Source: Aquabacterium sp. J223 (GTDB lineage: Bacteria; Pseudomonadota; Gammaproteobacteria; Burkholderiales; Burkholderiaceae_C). Taken from it: DNA of 64,000 bases. Made by a program: the position numbers and the translations under genes. Numbering within the stretch: the stretch's first letter is position 1; the number at the start of each line of letters is the position of its first letter. This document shows, one piece after another, positions 28,555 through 37,326 of this stretch. The notes under the pieces were generated by a model. That model was given only the letters and a program-made list of their open reading frames with translations. It was not told the origin of the DNA and ran no database searches. The stretch is from assembly GCF_024666615.1 (NCBI RefSeq), contig NZ_CP088297.1, forward strand, positions 1,860,001-1,924,000. The letters run 5' to 3'.

Positions 28555-29748
28555 ATGAGCTGGACGATGGCGCGCCGGGCCGAACGGATGAACCCCTCGA
28601 TCATCCGCGAGATCCTGAAGATCACCGAGCGGCCGGGCATCCTGTCGCTGGCCGGCGGGCTGCCCGCGGCCGAGACCTTCCCGGTGGAGGCGATGCGCGA
28701 GGCGACCGCCCGCGTGCTGGCCGACACGCCGCGCGAGGCGCTGCAGTACGCGCCCAGCGAAGGCTTCGGACCGCTGCGCGAATGGATCGCCGCCCACCTC
28801 GGCGCGCAGGGCATGGACGTCGATTCGTCGCAGGTGCTGATCACCAACGGCTCGCAGCAGGGGCTGGACCTCGCCGGCAAGCTGTTGCTCGACCCCGGCA
28901 GCCGCGTCGCGGTGGAGTCGCCCACCTACCTCGGCGCGCTGCAGGCCTTCGCGCCCTGCGAGCCCGAGTTCGTCGCGCTGGAGTGCGACGCCGAGGGGCC
29001 GGTGCCCGCGGCCCTGGACGCCGCCGCCGGCGCACGCGCGCTCTACGTGCTGCCCAACTTCCAGAACCCCAGCGGCCACTGCATCGGCGAAGCGCGCCGC
29101 GAGGCGCTGGTGGCGGCCGCGCGGCGCCTTGCGCTGCCGCTGATCGAGGACGACCCCTACGGCGAGCTCTGGTACGACGCGCCGCCGCCGCGGCCACTGG
29201 CCGCGCGCTGCCCCGGGCAGGTGCTCTACCTCGGCTCGTTCTCCAAGGTGCTCGCGCCCGGCTTGCGGCTGGGCTACGCGGTCGCGCCCGAGCCGCTGTT
29301 CCCCAAGCTGCTTCAGGCCAAGCAGGCGGCCGACCTGCACACGCCCGGCTTCAACCAGCGCGTGGTGCACGAGATCGTGCGCAACGGCTTCCTGCGCGAG
29401 CACGTGCCGACCATCCGCGCGCGCTACAAGCGCCAGCGCGACGCGATGCGCGAGTCGCTGCAGCGCTACCTCGCGGGGCTGGGCTGCCGCTGGGTGGTCC
29501 CCAGCGGCGGCATGTTCTTCTGGGTCGAGCTGCCTGCGGGGATTGATGCGATGGCGCTGCTGCCGCAGGCCGTCGAGGCCGGCGTCGCCTTCGTGCCCGG
29601 CGCGGCCTTCTACAGCGGCACGCCGCGGCACCACACGCTGCGGCTGAGCTTCGTCACCGTGACGCCGGAGCGCATAGCGACCGGCATCGCGCTGCTCGCC
29701 GGCGTGCTGCAGCGCGCGCTGTCCACCACGCCCCATCTCACGGCCTGA
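28555..29748 (+). CDS. PLP-dependent fold-type I aminotransferase
   Basis: The 397-residue product has the features of the 2-aminoadipate/aromatic (class I/II) aminotransferases: LSLAGGLPAAETFP, QYAPSEGFGPLREWIA, NPSG at 171-174, EDDPYGELWY and the PLP lysine at about 231 in GSFSKVLAPGLRLGY. It transfers an amino group between an amino acid and a 2-oxo acid. The upstream TAG-ATG gap is short and an AGCGCCGAGGG stretch could serve as ribosome site. It links the carboxylase operon to an amino-acid or oxo-acid substrate, which is unidentified. Confidence 0.88.
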   Translation: MSWTMARRAERMNPSIIREILKITERPGILSLAGGLPAAETFPVEAMREATARVLADTPREALQYAPSEGFGPLREWIAAHLGAQGMDVDSSQVLITNGSQQGLDLAGKLLLDPGSRVAVESPTYLGALQAFAPCEPEFVALECDAEGPVPAALDAAAGARALYVLPNFQNPSGHCIGEARREALVAAARRLALPLIEDDPYGELWYDAPPPRPLAARCPGQVLYLGSFSKVLAPGLRLGYAVAPEPLFPKLLQAKQAADLHTPGFNQRVVHEIVRNGFLREHVPTIRARYKRQRDAMRESLQRYLAGLGCRWVVPSGGMFFWVELPAGIDAMALLPQAVEAGVAFVPGAAFYSGTPRHHTLRLSFVTVTPERIATGIALLAGVLQRALSTTPHLTA

Positions 29749-29752
29749 GCGC

Positions 29753-30985
29753 ATGGACTTCACGATCGACAGTGACCTCGTCGCCTTGACCGAGGGCATC
29801 GTCCGCTTCATCGACCGCGAGGTGCTGCCGCTTCAGGAAGCCCACCGCAACATCCTGGGCAGCGAGCGCACCTTGTTCGAAACCGACGGGCGCTACGTGC
29901 CGCTGGCGCTGGCGCTGCGGCGCCAGGTGCGCATGCGCTCGGCCGAGCTCGGCTACTACACGCTGTTCGGCGCCGAGAGCCTGGGCGGCGGCGGCCTCGG
30001 CGCGCAGGCGATGGCGCACGTGCAGGAGGCGGTGCACCAGCGCTACGGCCCGGGCCATCCGCTGATCCATGGCGTGGTGCTGCCGTCGCCCTTCACCAAC
30101 GGGCTGTCGCCGGTGCTGCGCCACCTGGCGCCCGAGGTCTTCGCGCGCTACCGCGACGGCATCGCGAGCGGCGACAAGACGCTGTGCTTCGCGCTCAGCG
30201 AGCCCGACGCCGGCTCCGACGTGTTCGGCATCAAGACCCGGGCCGTGCGCGAGGGCGGGGACTGGGTGATCACGGGCACCAAACAGTGGATCACCAATTC
30301 GCCGTACGCCGACCACGCGATGCTGTTCGCCGTGACCGACCCCGACAAGGCGGCCGCGGGCCGCGGCGGCATCACCGGCTTCTTCGTCGACACGCGCGCC
30401 CCCGGGTTCGCCGTGCCGCGCATCATCACGACCATGGGCCACCTGGGCGGCGACACCGGCGTGGTGACGCTGGACCACGTGCGCGTGGCCGACGACCACC
30501 GCATCGGCCCGGTCGACCGCGGCCTGTCGGTTGCGCTCGACGGCGTCAACGCCGGGCGGCTCGGCATGGCGGCCTCCTGTCTGGGCCTCGCGCGCTGGGG
30601 CCTGGACCAGGCCGTGGCGTACGCCAAGCTGCGCAAGACCTTCGGCGTGCCGATCGCCGAGCACCAGGCGATCCAGCTGATGCTCGCCGACAGCGCGATG
30701 GACATCTATGCGGCGAAGTCCATGATCCAGAACTGCGCCTGGCGCGTCGACCAGGGCGAGGCGGCAACGGCGCAGGTCAGCATGGTGAAGGCCTTCTCGA
30801 CCGAGATGGTCGGGCGGGTGCTGGACCGCTGCATCCAGGTGCACGGCGGCATGGGCCTGACCAACGAGCTGCGGCTGGAAGAGGGCTTCCGTTTCGCGCG
30901 CGTGATGCGCATCCCGGACGGCACCGGCGAGATCCAGCGCCGCACCATCGCGCGCCAGCTGCTCGCCGGCTCGGCGGGCCTCTAG
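29753..30985 (+). CDS. acyl-CoA dehydrogenase with Asp at the base position
   Basis: At 410 residues it is slightly long for the family. It has FALSEPDAGSDVFGIKTRAV, GTKQWITNSPYADH, FGVPIAEHQAIQLMLAD and CIQVHGGMGLTNELRLEEGFRFARVMR. The terminal motif is IPDGTGEIQRR, giving Asp at about residue 389 in place of the usual Glu, as in ACAD10/11-like enzymes. The start lies 4 bases after the aminotransferase stop. It closes the seven-gene carboxylase operon. The substrate is not known. Confidence 0.88.
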   Translation: MDFTIDSDLVALTEGIVRFIDREVLPLQEAHRNILGSERTLFETDGRYVPLALALRRQVRMRSAELGYYTLFGAESLGGGGLGAQAMAHVQEAVHQRYGPGHPLIHGVVLPSPFTNGLSPVLRHLAPEVFARYRDGIASGDKTLCFALSEPDAGSDVFGIKTRAVREGGDWVITGTKQWITNSPYADHAMLFAVTDPDKAAAGRGGITGFFVDTRAPGFAVPRIITTMGHLGGDTGVVTLDHVRVADDHRIGPVDRGLSVALDGVNAGRLGMAASCLGLARWGLDQAVAYAKLRKTFGVPIAEHQAIQLMLADSAMDIYAAKSMIQNCAWRVDQGEAATAQVSMVKAFSTEMVGRVLDRCIQVHGGMGLTNELRLEEGFRFARVMRIPDGTGEIQRRTIARQLLAGSAGL

Positions 30986-31022
30986 CCGCGCCGCAGACCG
31001 GCGTGGCAGGTCCCGCCCCGCC

Positions 31023-31889
31023 TCAGTGCCGGCAGACCGGTCGCGCCGCCAGCACGCCGGCCAGCGGCGACAGGTCGGGCAACTCGTCGAGCTGGTCGAT
31101 CATCCGCAGCAGGGCCCGCGCGTCGGCCTCGTCGAGGACGGGGCGCGTCAGGTCGCGGAAACGCGCCTCCAGGTGCCGCTGCTGTGCGGCGAGGTCCTGC
31201 GGCATGCGCTCCGGTTCGTCCTGCCGGGGCAAGGAGGCGCGCATCGGCGCGGTCAGCGTCTCGGCGCCGTGGCTGCAGCCGCGGGCGGCGAGATGGGCGG
31301 CGAGCAGGCCGTCGGCCGCCGCCTTGCCGGCCTGCATGGGCCGGCACAGGTCGGTGGCCGACCGCGCCGTCGCGCCGGCCATCGCGAGCGCGACGGCTGT
31401 GTCGGCCGCGTCGAGCTGCAGCAGGTGGGCGCCGCCCACGGCCGCCGCCAGCGCGGGGGCGCCGGGGCTGCCGGCGCCGATGCGGTCGAGCAGGTCCTGG
31501 CCGGCGGCGAACGCGGTCATGAAGGCGCGTCCGCTGTCGCCGCGCGCCTCGGCCAGGGCGAGCAGGGCCGCCAGCAGTACCGCCGACCCCATGGGCAGCG
31601 CGTCATCGCCGGTTCCTCCTTGCGAGGCGGCGGCGTTGACCAGCGCCGCCTGCCGCGTCGAGGTGGCGAAGCCGTGGCCCACCACGGTGGCCTGCTCGTG
31701 GCCGCCTTGCTCCAGCGCGTCCTCCGCGAGCAGGTGCACCAGCGGTTCCTGCGCGCCGGGCAGTGTCACCGTCATCCACGCGAGCAGGCCCTGGCGCAGC
31801 TGCGCGCGGCGGGCGGGGGTGAGGTCGCTGAAGCGCCAGGCGGCGCTGTGCTGCGCGAGCGCGAACGTCACGGCACTGCCTTGCATCAC
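31023..31889 (-). CDS. short MmgE/PrpD-like protein
   Basis: The 288-residue product resembles the helical N-terminal domain of the MmgE/PrpD (2-methylcitrate dehydratase) family in ATSTRQAALVNAAASQGGTGDDALPMGSAVLLAALLALAEARG and AVALAMAGATARSATDLCRPMQAGKAAADG. The family is usually about 450 residues, so the C-terminal lid domain is missing or very reduced. It starts 12 bases after a crotonase stop in a unit led by an IclR regulator. Whether it dehydrates anything is unclear; the identification rests on limited segments. Confidence 0.6.
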   Translation of the reverse strand: MMQGSAVTFALAQHSAAWRFSDLTPARRAQLRQGLLAWMTVTLPGAQEPLVHLLAEDALEQGGHEQATVVGHGFATSTRQAALVNAAASQGGTGDDALPMGSAVLLAALLALAEARGDSGRAFMTAFAAGQDLLDRIGAGSPGAPALAAAVGGAHLLQLDAADTAVALAMAGATARSATDLCRPMQAGKAAADGLLAAHLAARGCSHGAETLTAPMRASLPRQDEPERMPQDLAAQQRHLEARFRDLTRPVLDEADARALLRMIDQLDELPDLSPLAGVLAARPVCRH

Positions 31890-31901
31890 GCACTCCTCAT
31901 G

Positions 31902-32663
31902 TCAACGTCCCTTCCACACCGGCTTGCGCTTCTCGCGGAACGAGCGCGGGCCTTCGAGTGCGTCCTCGCTGAGGTACACCGAGTCGAAGGCGCGATACGA
32001 CGCGCGCAGCGCCGCGCTGCGGCCCATCTCGGTCGACAGGCGCACCATCTCCTTGGCTGCGCGCACGGTCAGCGGCGCGTTCACTGTCACGCGGCCCGCC
32101 AGCTCCAGCGCGCTTTCCAGTGCCTGGCCCTTGGGCACCACGCGGTTGACGTAACCCAGCTCGTAGGCGCGCTGAGCGGTGAGCGGGTCGCCAGTCAGCG
32201 CGATCTCCATCACGACGCGCTGCGGCAGCATGTGGATCAGCGGCGCCGCCCACGGCATGCCGCGGCCGACCTTGCCCTCGGTGATGGCGAAGCGCGCGGT
32301 CTCGTCGGCCACGCACAGGTCGCACATCTGCGCGAGCAGGAAGCCGCCCGCATAGGCATAGCCCTGCACGGCGGCGATCACCGGCTTGGTGACCTCGATG
32401 TTGTCGCCCAGCACCGGCATGAAGCCGGGCGGCGGAATGCGCAGCTCGGTGTCGGCGGCTTCGAGCAGGTCCATGCCGGCGCAGAAGGTGTCGCCGGCGC
32501 CGGTGAGGATGGCGACCTGGGCCTGCGGGTCCGCCTCGAAGCGCTTGAACGCCTCGGCCAGGCCCTCGCGCACGGCGCGCGTCAAAGCGTTGCGCCTTTG
32601 CGGGCGGTTGATGGTGATGACGGCGATGCCTTTGTTCACCGCGTAGAGGAGATCGTCGGTCAT
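31902..32663 (-). CDS. enoyl-CoA hydratase/isomerase family protein
   Basis: The 253-residue crotonase starts MTDDLLYAVNKGIAVITINRPQRRNALTRAV, with the ATG overlapping the IclR stop (ATGA). It has VAILTGAGDTFCAGMDLLEA and IAAVQGYAYAGGFLLAQMCDLCVADETARFAITEGKVGRGMPW. The second catalytic glutamate (TEGKVG) is kept, while the first is Leu (GGFLLA). That pattern is found in isomerases and some hydrolases rather than in classical hydratase. It ends in REKRKPVWKGR, a usual crotonase tail. It is probably regulated by the coupled IclR protein. Confidence 0.85.
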   Translation of the reverse strand: MTDDLLYAVNKGIAVITINRPQRRNALTRAVREGLAEAFKRFEADPQAQVAILTGAGDTFCAGMDLLEAADTELRIPPPGFMPVLGDNIEVTKPVIAAVQGYAYAGGFLLAQMCDLCVADETARFAITEGKVGRGMPWAAPLIHMLPQRVVMEIALTGDPLTAQRAYELGYVNRVVPKGQALESALELAGRVTVNAPLTVRAAKEMVRLSTEMGRSAALRASYRAFDSVYLSEDALEGPRSFREKRKPVWKGR

Positions 32664-33091
32664 TGGCTGGTGGCGTCCATGTCTGAATTCCGGCGGGCGG
32701 CGCGGCGAGGACCGCCCTGAAGGACCTGCTGACGCATCGCGTCGAAGCAGGCGCTGGCGCTGGACTGCGGCGCGCGCGGCGCGCGGCGTGCCGGCGCTGC
32801 GGGCTGGCGCGCGGACACCAGCAGCGCGCCCAGCGAGAGCGATTCGGGGCCAAGCCGGTACACGCCGTCGCTGCGCTGCAGGTAGCCGCGCGCGGTGAGG
32901 CCGCGCAGCAGCGACAGCACGCTGGTCTTGGGCGCGTCCAGCGCGGCACTGAGCGGCGCCAGCGAGAGGCCCCCCGGCCGTTCCGCCAGAAGGCGAAGCA
33001 GGTGCAATACGCGTGTCAGCGCCATGGGCGCGCGGTCCTCGCCCAACGCGACGAGCCCGCACGGGGGCCTGGTGCCACTGTCGATGTTCAT
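32660..33091 (-). CDS. short IclR-type regulator with only the DNA-binding domain
   Basis: The 143-residue product has an IclR winged helix-turn-helix at about residues 23-92 (MALTRVLHLLRLLAERPGG, APLSAALDAPKTSVLSLLRGLTARGYLQ, VYRLGPESLSLGALLV). The effector-binding domain, normally about 170 more residues, is absent. The tail is an Ala/Arg-rich stretch and I found no continuation in other frames. It overlaps the crotonase gene by 4 bases and diverges from a CaiB gene. A perfect CGTTCG-N6-CGAACG palindrome lies 20 bases upstream, likely its own operator. It may be constitutive or pair with another protein. Confidence 0.75.
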   Translation of the reverse strand: MNIDSGTRPPCGLVALGEDRAPMALTRVLHLLRLLAERPGGLSLAPLSAALDAPKTSVLSLLRGLTARGYLQRSDGVYRLGPESLSLGALLVSARQPAAPARRAPRAPQSSASACFDAMRQQVLQGGPRRAARRNSDMDATSQ

Positions 33092-33111
33092 GCCGGTTGC
33101 GTTGGGTGACG

Positions 33112-33129
33112 CGTTCGAAAATACGAACG
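33112..33129. promoter_or_regulatory. palindrome upstream of the IclR-type gene
   Basis: CGTTCG and CGAACG arms (6 of 6) flank AAAATA. The site sits 20 bases before the regulator start on the minus strand, in an AT-richer spot of the divergent region, fitting an autoregulatory operator. Confidence 0.6.
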
Positions 33130-33258
33130 GTGAGTTGATTTATAGAATAGCCCTCGTCCCCGCCCTCGTCACACAGGGTTTCCCTCAGCGGGCGAAGCGG
33201 CTAGACACCCGGGCGATGCGCGTTGACATCGCGGAACGCCGAGCATTACATTCTTCGA

Positions 33259-34503
33259 ATGACATTCGCGAATGCGAACGGCGGTGACGGCGAAGAGGGT
33301 GGGGCGGGGCCGCTGCACGGCGTGCGCATCATCGACCTGACGTCGATGGGAATGGGTCCGTACGCGACCCAGATCCTCGCCGATCTGGGCGCCGACGTGA
33401 TCAAGGTCGAGTCGCCCGACGGCGACGCGGTGCGCCGCGTCGGCCCCATGCGCCACCCCGGCATGGGAGCGGGCTTCCTCACCCTCAACCGCAACAAGCG
33501 CAGTGCGGTGCTGGACCTGAAGCAGCCGGACGGCCTGGCCGCGTTCGTCGAACTGCTGAAGACCGCCGACGTGCTGGTCTACAACGTGCGGCCGGCGGCG
33601 ATGGCGCGCCTCGGCCTCGACTACGACAACGTCGCGGCGATCAACCCGCGGCTGGTCTACTGCGGCCTCTACGGCTTCGGCCAGGACGGCCCCTACGGCG
33701 ACAAGCCCGCCTACGACGACATGATCCAGGGGCTGTCGGCGCTTCCTTCGCTGTTCGCGCAGGCGGGCGGGGGACCGCCGCGCTACGTGCCGATGGCGAT
33801 CGCTGACCAGGCCGTGGGGTTGGTGGGCGTCTACGCGGTCATGGGCGGGCTGCTCGCGCGCCAGCGCACCGGTCGCGGCCAGGCGGTCGACGTGCCGATG
33901 TTCGAGAACATGGCGCAGTTCGTGTTGACCTTGCACACCGGCGGCGCCACCTTCGATCCGCCGCTGGGCGCCAGCGGTTTCCAGCGCCACCTGGCGCCCG
34001 AGCGGCGGCCCTTCGCGACGGCCGACGGCTTCATTTGCATGCTGCTCTACACCGACCTGCAGTGGCGCCGCTTCTTCGAGCTGATCGGCCGGCCCGAGCT
34101 GCGGGACGACCCGCGCTTCGCGAGCGTCACCGAGCGCGGCCGCCACGTCGGGCCGCTGTACGCGATGGCCGCCGAGGCCTTCGCCGCGCGCACCACCGCC
34201 GAGTGGATGCCGCTGCTCGAGGCGGCCGACATCCCCGCGATGCCCTTGCACACGCTGGACTCGCTGCTCGAGGACCCGCACCTCGCCGAGGTCGGGTTCT
34301 TCGAATGCGCCGATCACCCGACCGAGGGCCGGATCCGCACGATGGCGGTGCCCACGCGCTGGTCCGAAACGCCGACGCGGGTGCGGCGCCAGGCGCCGGC
34401 GCTGGGCGAGCACAGCGTCGAGGTGCTGCGCGAGGCGGGCCTGTCGACCGAGCGCATCCAGCAGCTGCTGGCGGCCGGCGCGGTGCGGCAGGGCGGGGCA
34501 TGA
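33259..34503 (+). CDS. CaiB/BaiF-family CoA transferase
   Basis: The 414-residue product has GVRIIDLTSMGMGPYATQILADLGADVIKVESP, LNRNKRSAVLDLKQP, GLYGFGQDGPYGDKPAYDDMIQ and the conserved aspartate at about residue 183 (MAIADQAVG). The start at 33259 is uncertain: no clear ribosome site precedes it, an in-frame ATG lies at 33223, and translation from a leaderless message is possible. It is followed by an AMACR-like family member 24 bases later. It is divergent from the IclR unit and probably controlled by that regulator through the palindromes in between. Confidence 0.87.
   Translation: MTFANANGGDGEEGGAGPLHGVRIIDLTSMGMGPYATQILADLGADVIKVESPDGDAVRRVGPMRHPGMGAGFLTLNRNKRSAVLDLKQPDGLAAFVELLKTADVLVYNVRPAAMARLGLDYDNVAAINPRLVYCGLYGFGQDGPYGDKPAYDDMIQGLSALPSLFAQAGGGPPRYVPMAIADQAVGLVGVYAVMGGLLARQRTGRGQAVDVPMFENMAQFVLTLHTGGATFDPPLGASGFQRHLAPERRPFATADGFICMLLYTDLQWRRFFELIGRPELRDDPRFASVTERGRHVGPLYAMAAEAFAARTTAEWMPLLEAADIPAMPLHTLDSLLEDPHLAEVGFFECADHPTEGRIRTMAVPTRWSETPTRVRRQAPALGEHSVEVLREAGLSTERIQQLLAAGAVRQGGA
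33263..33274. promoter_or_regulatory. second palindrome overlapping the CaiB start
   Basis: CATTCGCGAATG is a perfect 12-base palindrome a few bases inside the likely ATG at 33259. It shares the TTCG/CGAA halves with the site at 33112-33129, so the same protein could bind both. Confidence 0.4.
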
Positions 34504-34527
34504 GCGGGCAGTGCGGAGGCTAGTCCA

Positions 34528-35685
34528 GTGAACGCGCGCGCGGGGCCGCTCGCCGGCGTCAAGGTGGTCGAGATCGCCGGCATCGGGCCTGCGCCCATGG
34601 CCGCGATGCTGCTGGCCGATCTCGGCGCCACCGTCTTGCGCATCGACCGCGTCGAGCCGGCCGAGCTGGGCATCCGCCGGCCGCCGCGCTTCGACCTCGT
34701 GCTGCGCAGCCGCAAGGCGATCGCGCTGGATCTCAAGCGCCCCGCGCACGCGGCGCTCGCGCTGGAACTCATCGCCGAAGCCGACGCGCTGATCGAGGGT
34801 TTCCGCCCCGGCGCGATGGAGCGGGTGGGCCTGGGCCCCGGCACCTGCCTGCAGCGCAACCCGAGCCTGGTGTACGGCCGCATGACGGGCTGGGGCCAGT
34901 CGGGTCCGCTCGCGCAGGCGGCCGGCCACGACATCAACTACGTCGCCCTGACCGGCGCGCTGTCGGCCATCGGCCGTGCCGACCAGCCGCCGACGCCGCC
35001 GCTCAACCTCGTCGGCGACTACGGCGGCGGCTCGCTGTACCTCGTGGTCGGGCTGCTGGCGGCGCTGCACGAGGCACAGCGATCCGGGCAGGGGCAGGTG
35101 GTCGACGCCGCCATCGTCGACGGCACCGCCTCGCTGATGACCGCCTGGTACGGCATGCATGCGGCCGGCATGCTGAAGCCCGAGCGTGGGCACAACCTGA
35201 TCGACGGCGGCGCCTGGTTCTATGACGTCTTCGAATGCGCCGACGGCCGCTGGGTGTCCATCGGCCCGATCGAAGGCCGCTTCCAGCGCCGCCTGCTCGA
35301 GCTGATGGAGATCGACCCGGCGGAGATCGGCCCGCCGTGGGATCGTTCGACCTGGCCGGCATCGCGCCGCGTGCTGGCCGCGCGCTTTCGCGAGAAGACG
35401 CGCGACGAATGGTGCGCGCTGCTCGAAGGCAGCGACGCCTGCTTCGCACCCGTGCTCGACGCCGACGAGGCACCGCGGCATCCGCACCTGCAGGCGCGCG
35501 GGACTTTCGTCGAGATCGACGGCGTGGTGCAGCCCGCGCCGGCCCCGCGCTTCTCGCGCAGCACGCTGGCGACGCCGACGCCGGGCGAGCCCGCGACGCC
35601 GGACAACGCCCGCGCCGCGCTGGACGGCTGGCTGGCGCCCGCGCGCGTCGATGCCTTCATCGCGGCGGCGGCGAGCGCCGCCTAG
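34528..35685 (+). CDS. alpha-methylacyl-CoA racemase-like protein (CaiB family)
   Basis: The 385-residue protein has [19 protein letters not shown] and [18 protein letters not shown]. His134 and Asp164 align, with the same 8-residue offset, to the two bases (His126, Asp156) of the Mycobacterium racemase Mcr. AMACR interconverts the 2R and 2S epimers of 2-methyl-branched acyl-CoA, needed before an S-specific ACAD can act on methyl-branched or isoprenoid chains. The GTG start follows GGAGGCTAGTCCA. The neighbouring CaiB gene and several branched-type ACADs in the window fit a branched-chain role. Confidence 0.85.
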   Translation: MNARAGPLAGVKVVEIAGIGPAPMAAMLLADLGATVLRIDRVEPAELGIRRPPRFDLVLRSRKAIALDLKRPAHAALALELIAEADALIEGFRPGAMERVGLGPGTCLQRNPSLVYGRMTGWGQSGPLAQAAGHDINYVALTGALSAIGRADQPPTPPLNLVGDYGGGSLYLVVGLLAALHEAQRSGQGQVVDAAIVDGTASLMTAWYGMHAAGMLKPERGHNLIDGGAWFYDVFECADGRWVSIGPIEGRFQRRLLELMEIDPAEIGPPWDRSTWPASRRVLAARFREKTRDEWCALLEGSDACFAPVLDADEAPRHPHLQARGTFVEIDGVVQPAPAPRFSRSTLATPTPGEPATPDNARAALDGWLAPARVDAFIAAAASAA

Positions 35686-35686
35686 C

Positions 35687-37308
35687 TCACGCCATCCCGA
35701 GCGCGCGGATGCGCTCCACGTGCGCCGCCAGCGAGCGCAGCGCCAGCGGCCACAGCGCGGGCGGGGTGTCGTCGTAGGCGTGCGCGACCCAGGCTTGCAG
35801 GCCGCCGTCCGGTGCGGCGCGCATGGCGGCCAGCACTTTCGCTTCGCGTGCCAGGCGGTGCGCCTTCAGCCGCGCGATCGCCTGCGCGGCGAAGCCGATG
35901 ACGTGGCCGTGCGCCGGCAGGATGAACTCGATGCCTTCGTCCGCGCAGGCGGCGGCCAGGCGGTCCAGCGAACCAAGGTAGTCGTTCATGTCGCCGTCGG
36001 GCGGGTCGACGATGGTGGTGCTGCCGTTCAGCACGTGGTCGCCGGAGAACAGCAGGCCGTCCTCCTCGAGCACCAGGCACAGGTGGTTGGCGGCATGCCC
36101 CGGCGTGTGCACCACGCGCAGGGTGATCGCGTGTTCGCCGTCATTCAGCCGCAAGCGCTCGCCGTCGGCCAGCTCGCGGTCGGGCGCGAACTCGGCGTTC
36201 GGCCGCGCCGTGGGCGCCGACGAAAGCCCCAGCACCGGCGGGCGTTGGCCGGCGAGCGCCTCGCAGGCATCGGCCAGCGGCCGCGCGGCCGGCGAATGGT
36301 CGGCATGCGAATGGGTGCAGACGATCGCCTCGACGCGTCCCCCGGTCAGCTCCAACAGGCGCTGCACGTGCTCGGCATGTGGGGGGCCGGGGTCGATCAC
36401 GATGTGGCCGCTGGCCAGCGTGCCGACCACGTAGCTGTTGGTGCCCGGCCCCGTCATGCGGCCGCCGTTGGGCGCGGTCAGGCGCTGCAGGTGGCGCAGC
36501 AGCGGCACCGCCTTCTCGTGCTGCCAGTCGAGCGCGTGGTCGAGCTGGCCCCCTGGGCACACCATCGTCAGCTCGCCGAAGGCCGGCTCGTCTTCCATGA
36601 AGCGCTGGACCTCGCCCGCCACCAGCCCCCGCGCGGGCACGAGTTCCACAAGGGCTGGCCCTGCGCGCAGGCTTGCAGCACCGCGTCCACGGTGTCGTGG
36701 CATTCCAGCCAGCGCAGCGTGCGCACGGTCGGGAAGACGATCGGCAAGCGGCCGTCCAGCGCGTCGCTGGGCCGCACCCACACTGCCTCGAACTGCTCGG
36801 CGCTGTCGGCCAGGGGCTGTTGACCTTGCGGCATGCGCGCGACGAAGAAGGCGGTGTCGAAGCGCTTTCTCTGGGGCTGCGGCGTGAGCCAGCGTGCCAG
36901 CAGCCGCACCTGCTCAGTGGCGAGCCGCAGGCCCAGCGCGGCGAGCTGCAGGTACAGCGGCTCGGTGCGCTGCACCGCGGCCAGTTCGCGGGGCGAGGCG
37001 TTGCCGCCGTCCGCGCGCACGGCCAGCAGCACGCCGAGCTCCTCGAAGGTCTCGCGCAGCGCGGCCCGCACTTCGGCCGCGCTGGCGCCCCCGCCCGTCT
37101 GCGGCGGAATCCCGTCCTCGTGGTCGGCCGGCTCCAGGCCGCCGCCGGGAAACACGAAGGCGCCGGGCAGGAAGCTCGCGGTCGGCGAGCGCTTGGACAT
37201 GAGCACCTCAATGCCCTGCGCGCCGTCGCGCAGCAGGAGCAGCGTCGCGGCCGGGCGCGGCGTCGCCGCCTCGAGGGGAGGGTAGAGCTGGAAACTGCTT
37301 CGAACCAT
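35687..37308 (-). pseudogene. NUDIX hydrolase-metallo-beta-lactamase fusion protein, frameshifted
   Basis: The N-terminal frame, from 37308, encodes a NUDIX domain with the box core EVRAALRETFEELGV and FLPGAFVFPGGGLEPAD. It reads to ACAQGQPLW and leaves frame near 36648-36656. The C-terminal frame continues LVELVPARGLVAGEVQRFMEDEPAF into a metallo-beta-lactamase fold with CTHSHADHSPAA and VVHTPGHAANHLCL, ending at 35687. One missing base gives a 540-residue protein. Fused NUDIX-MBL proteins of this size are known in Burkholderiales, so I treat the two frames as one gene. Possible roles are hydrolysis of a nucleotide-linked thioester such as an acyl-CoA; the substrate is not known. Confidence 0.8.
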
Positions 37309-37326
37309 GGTGTGAAGCCGTCGCGG

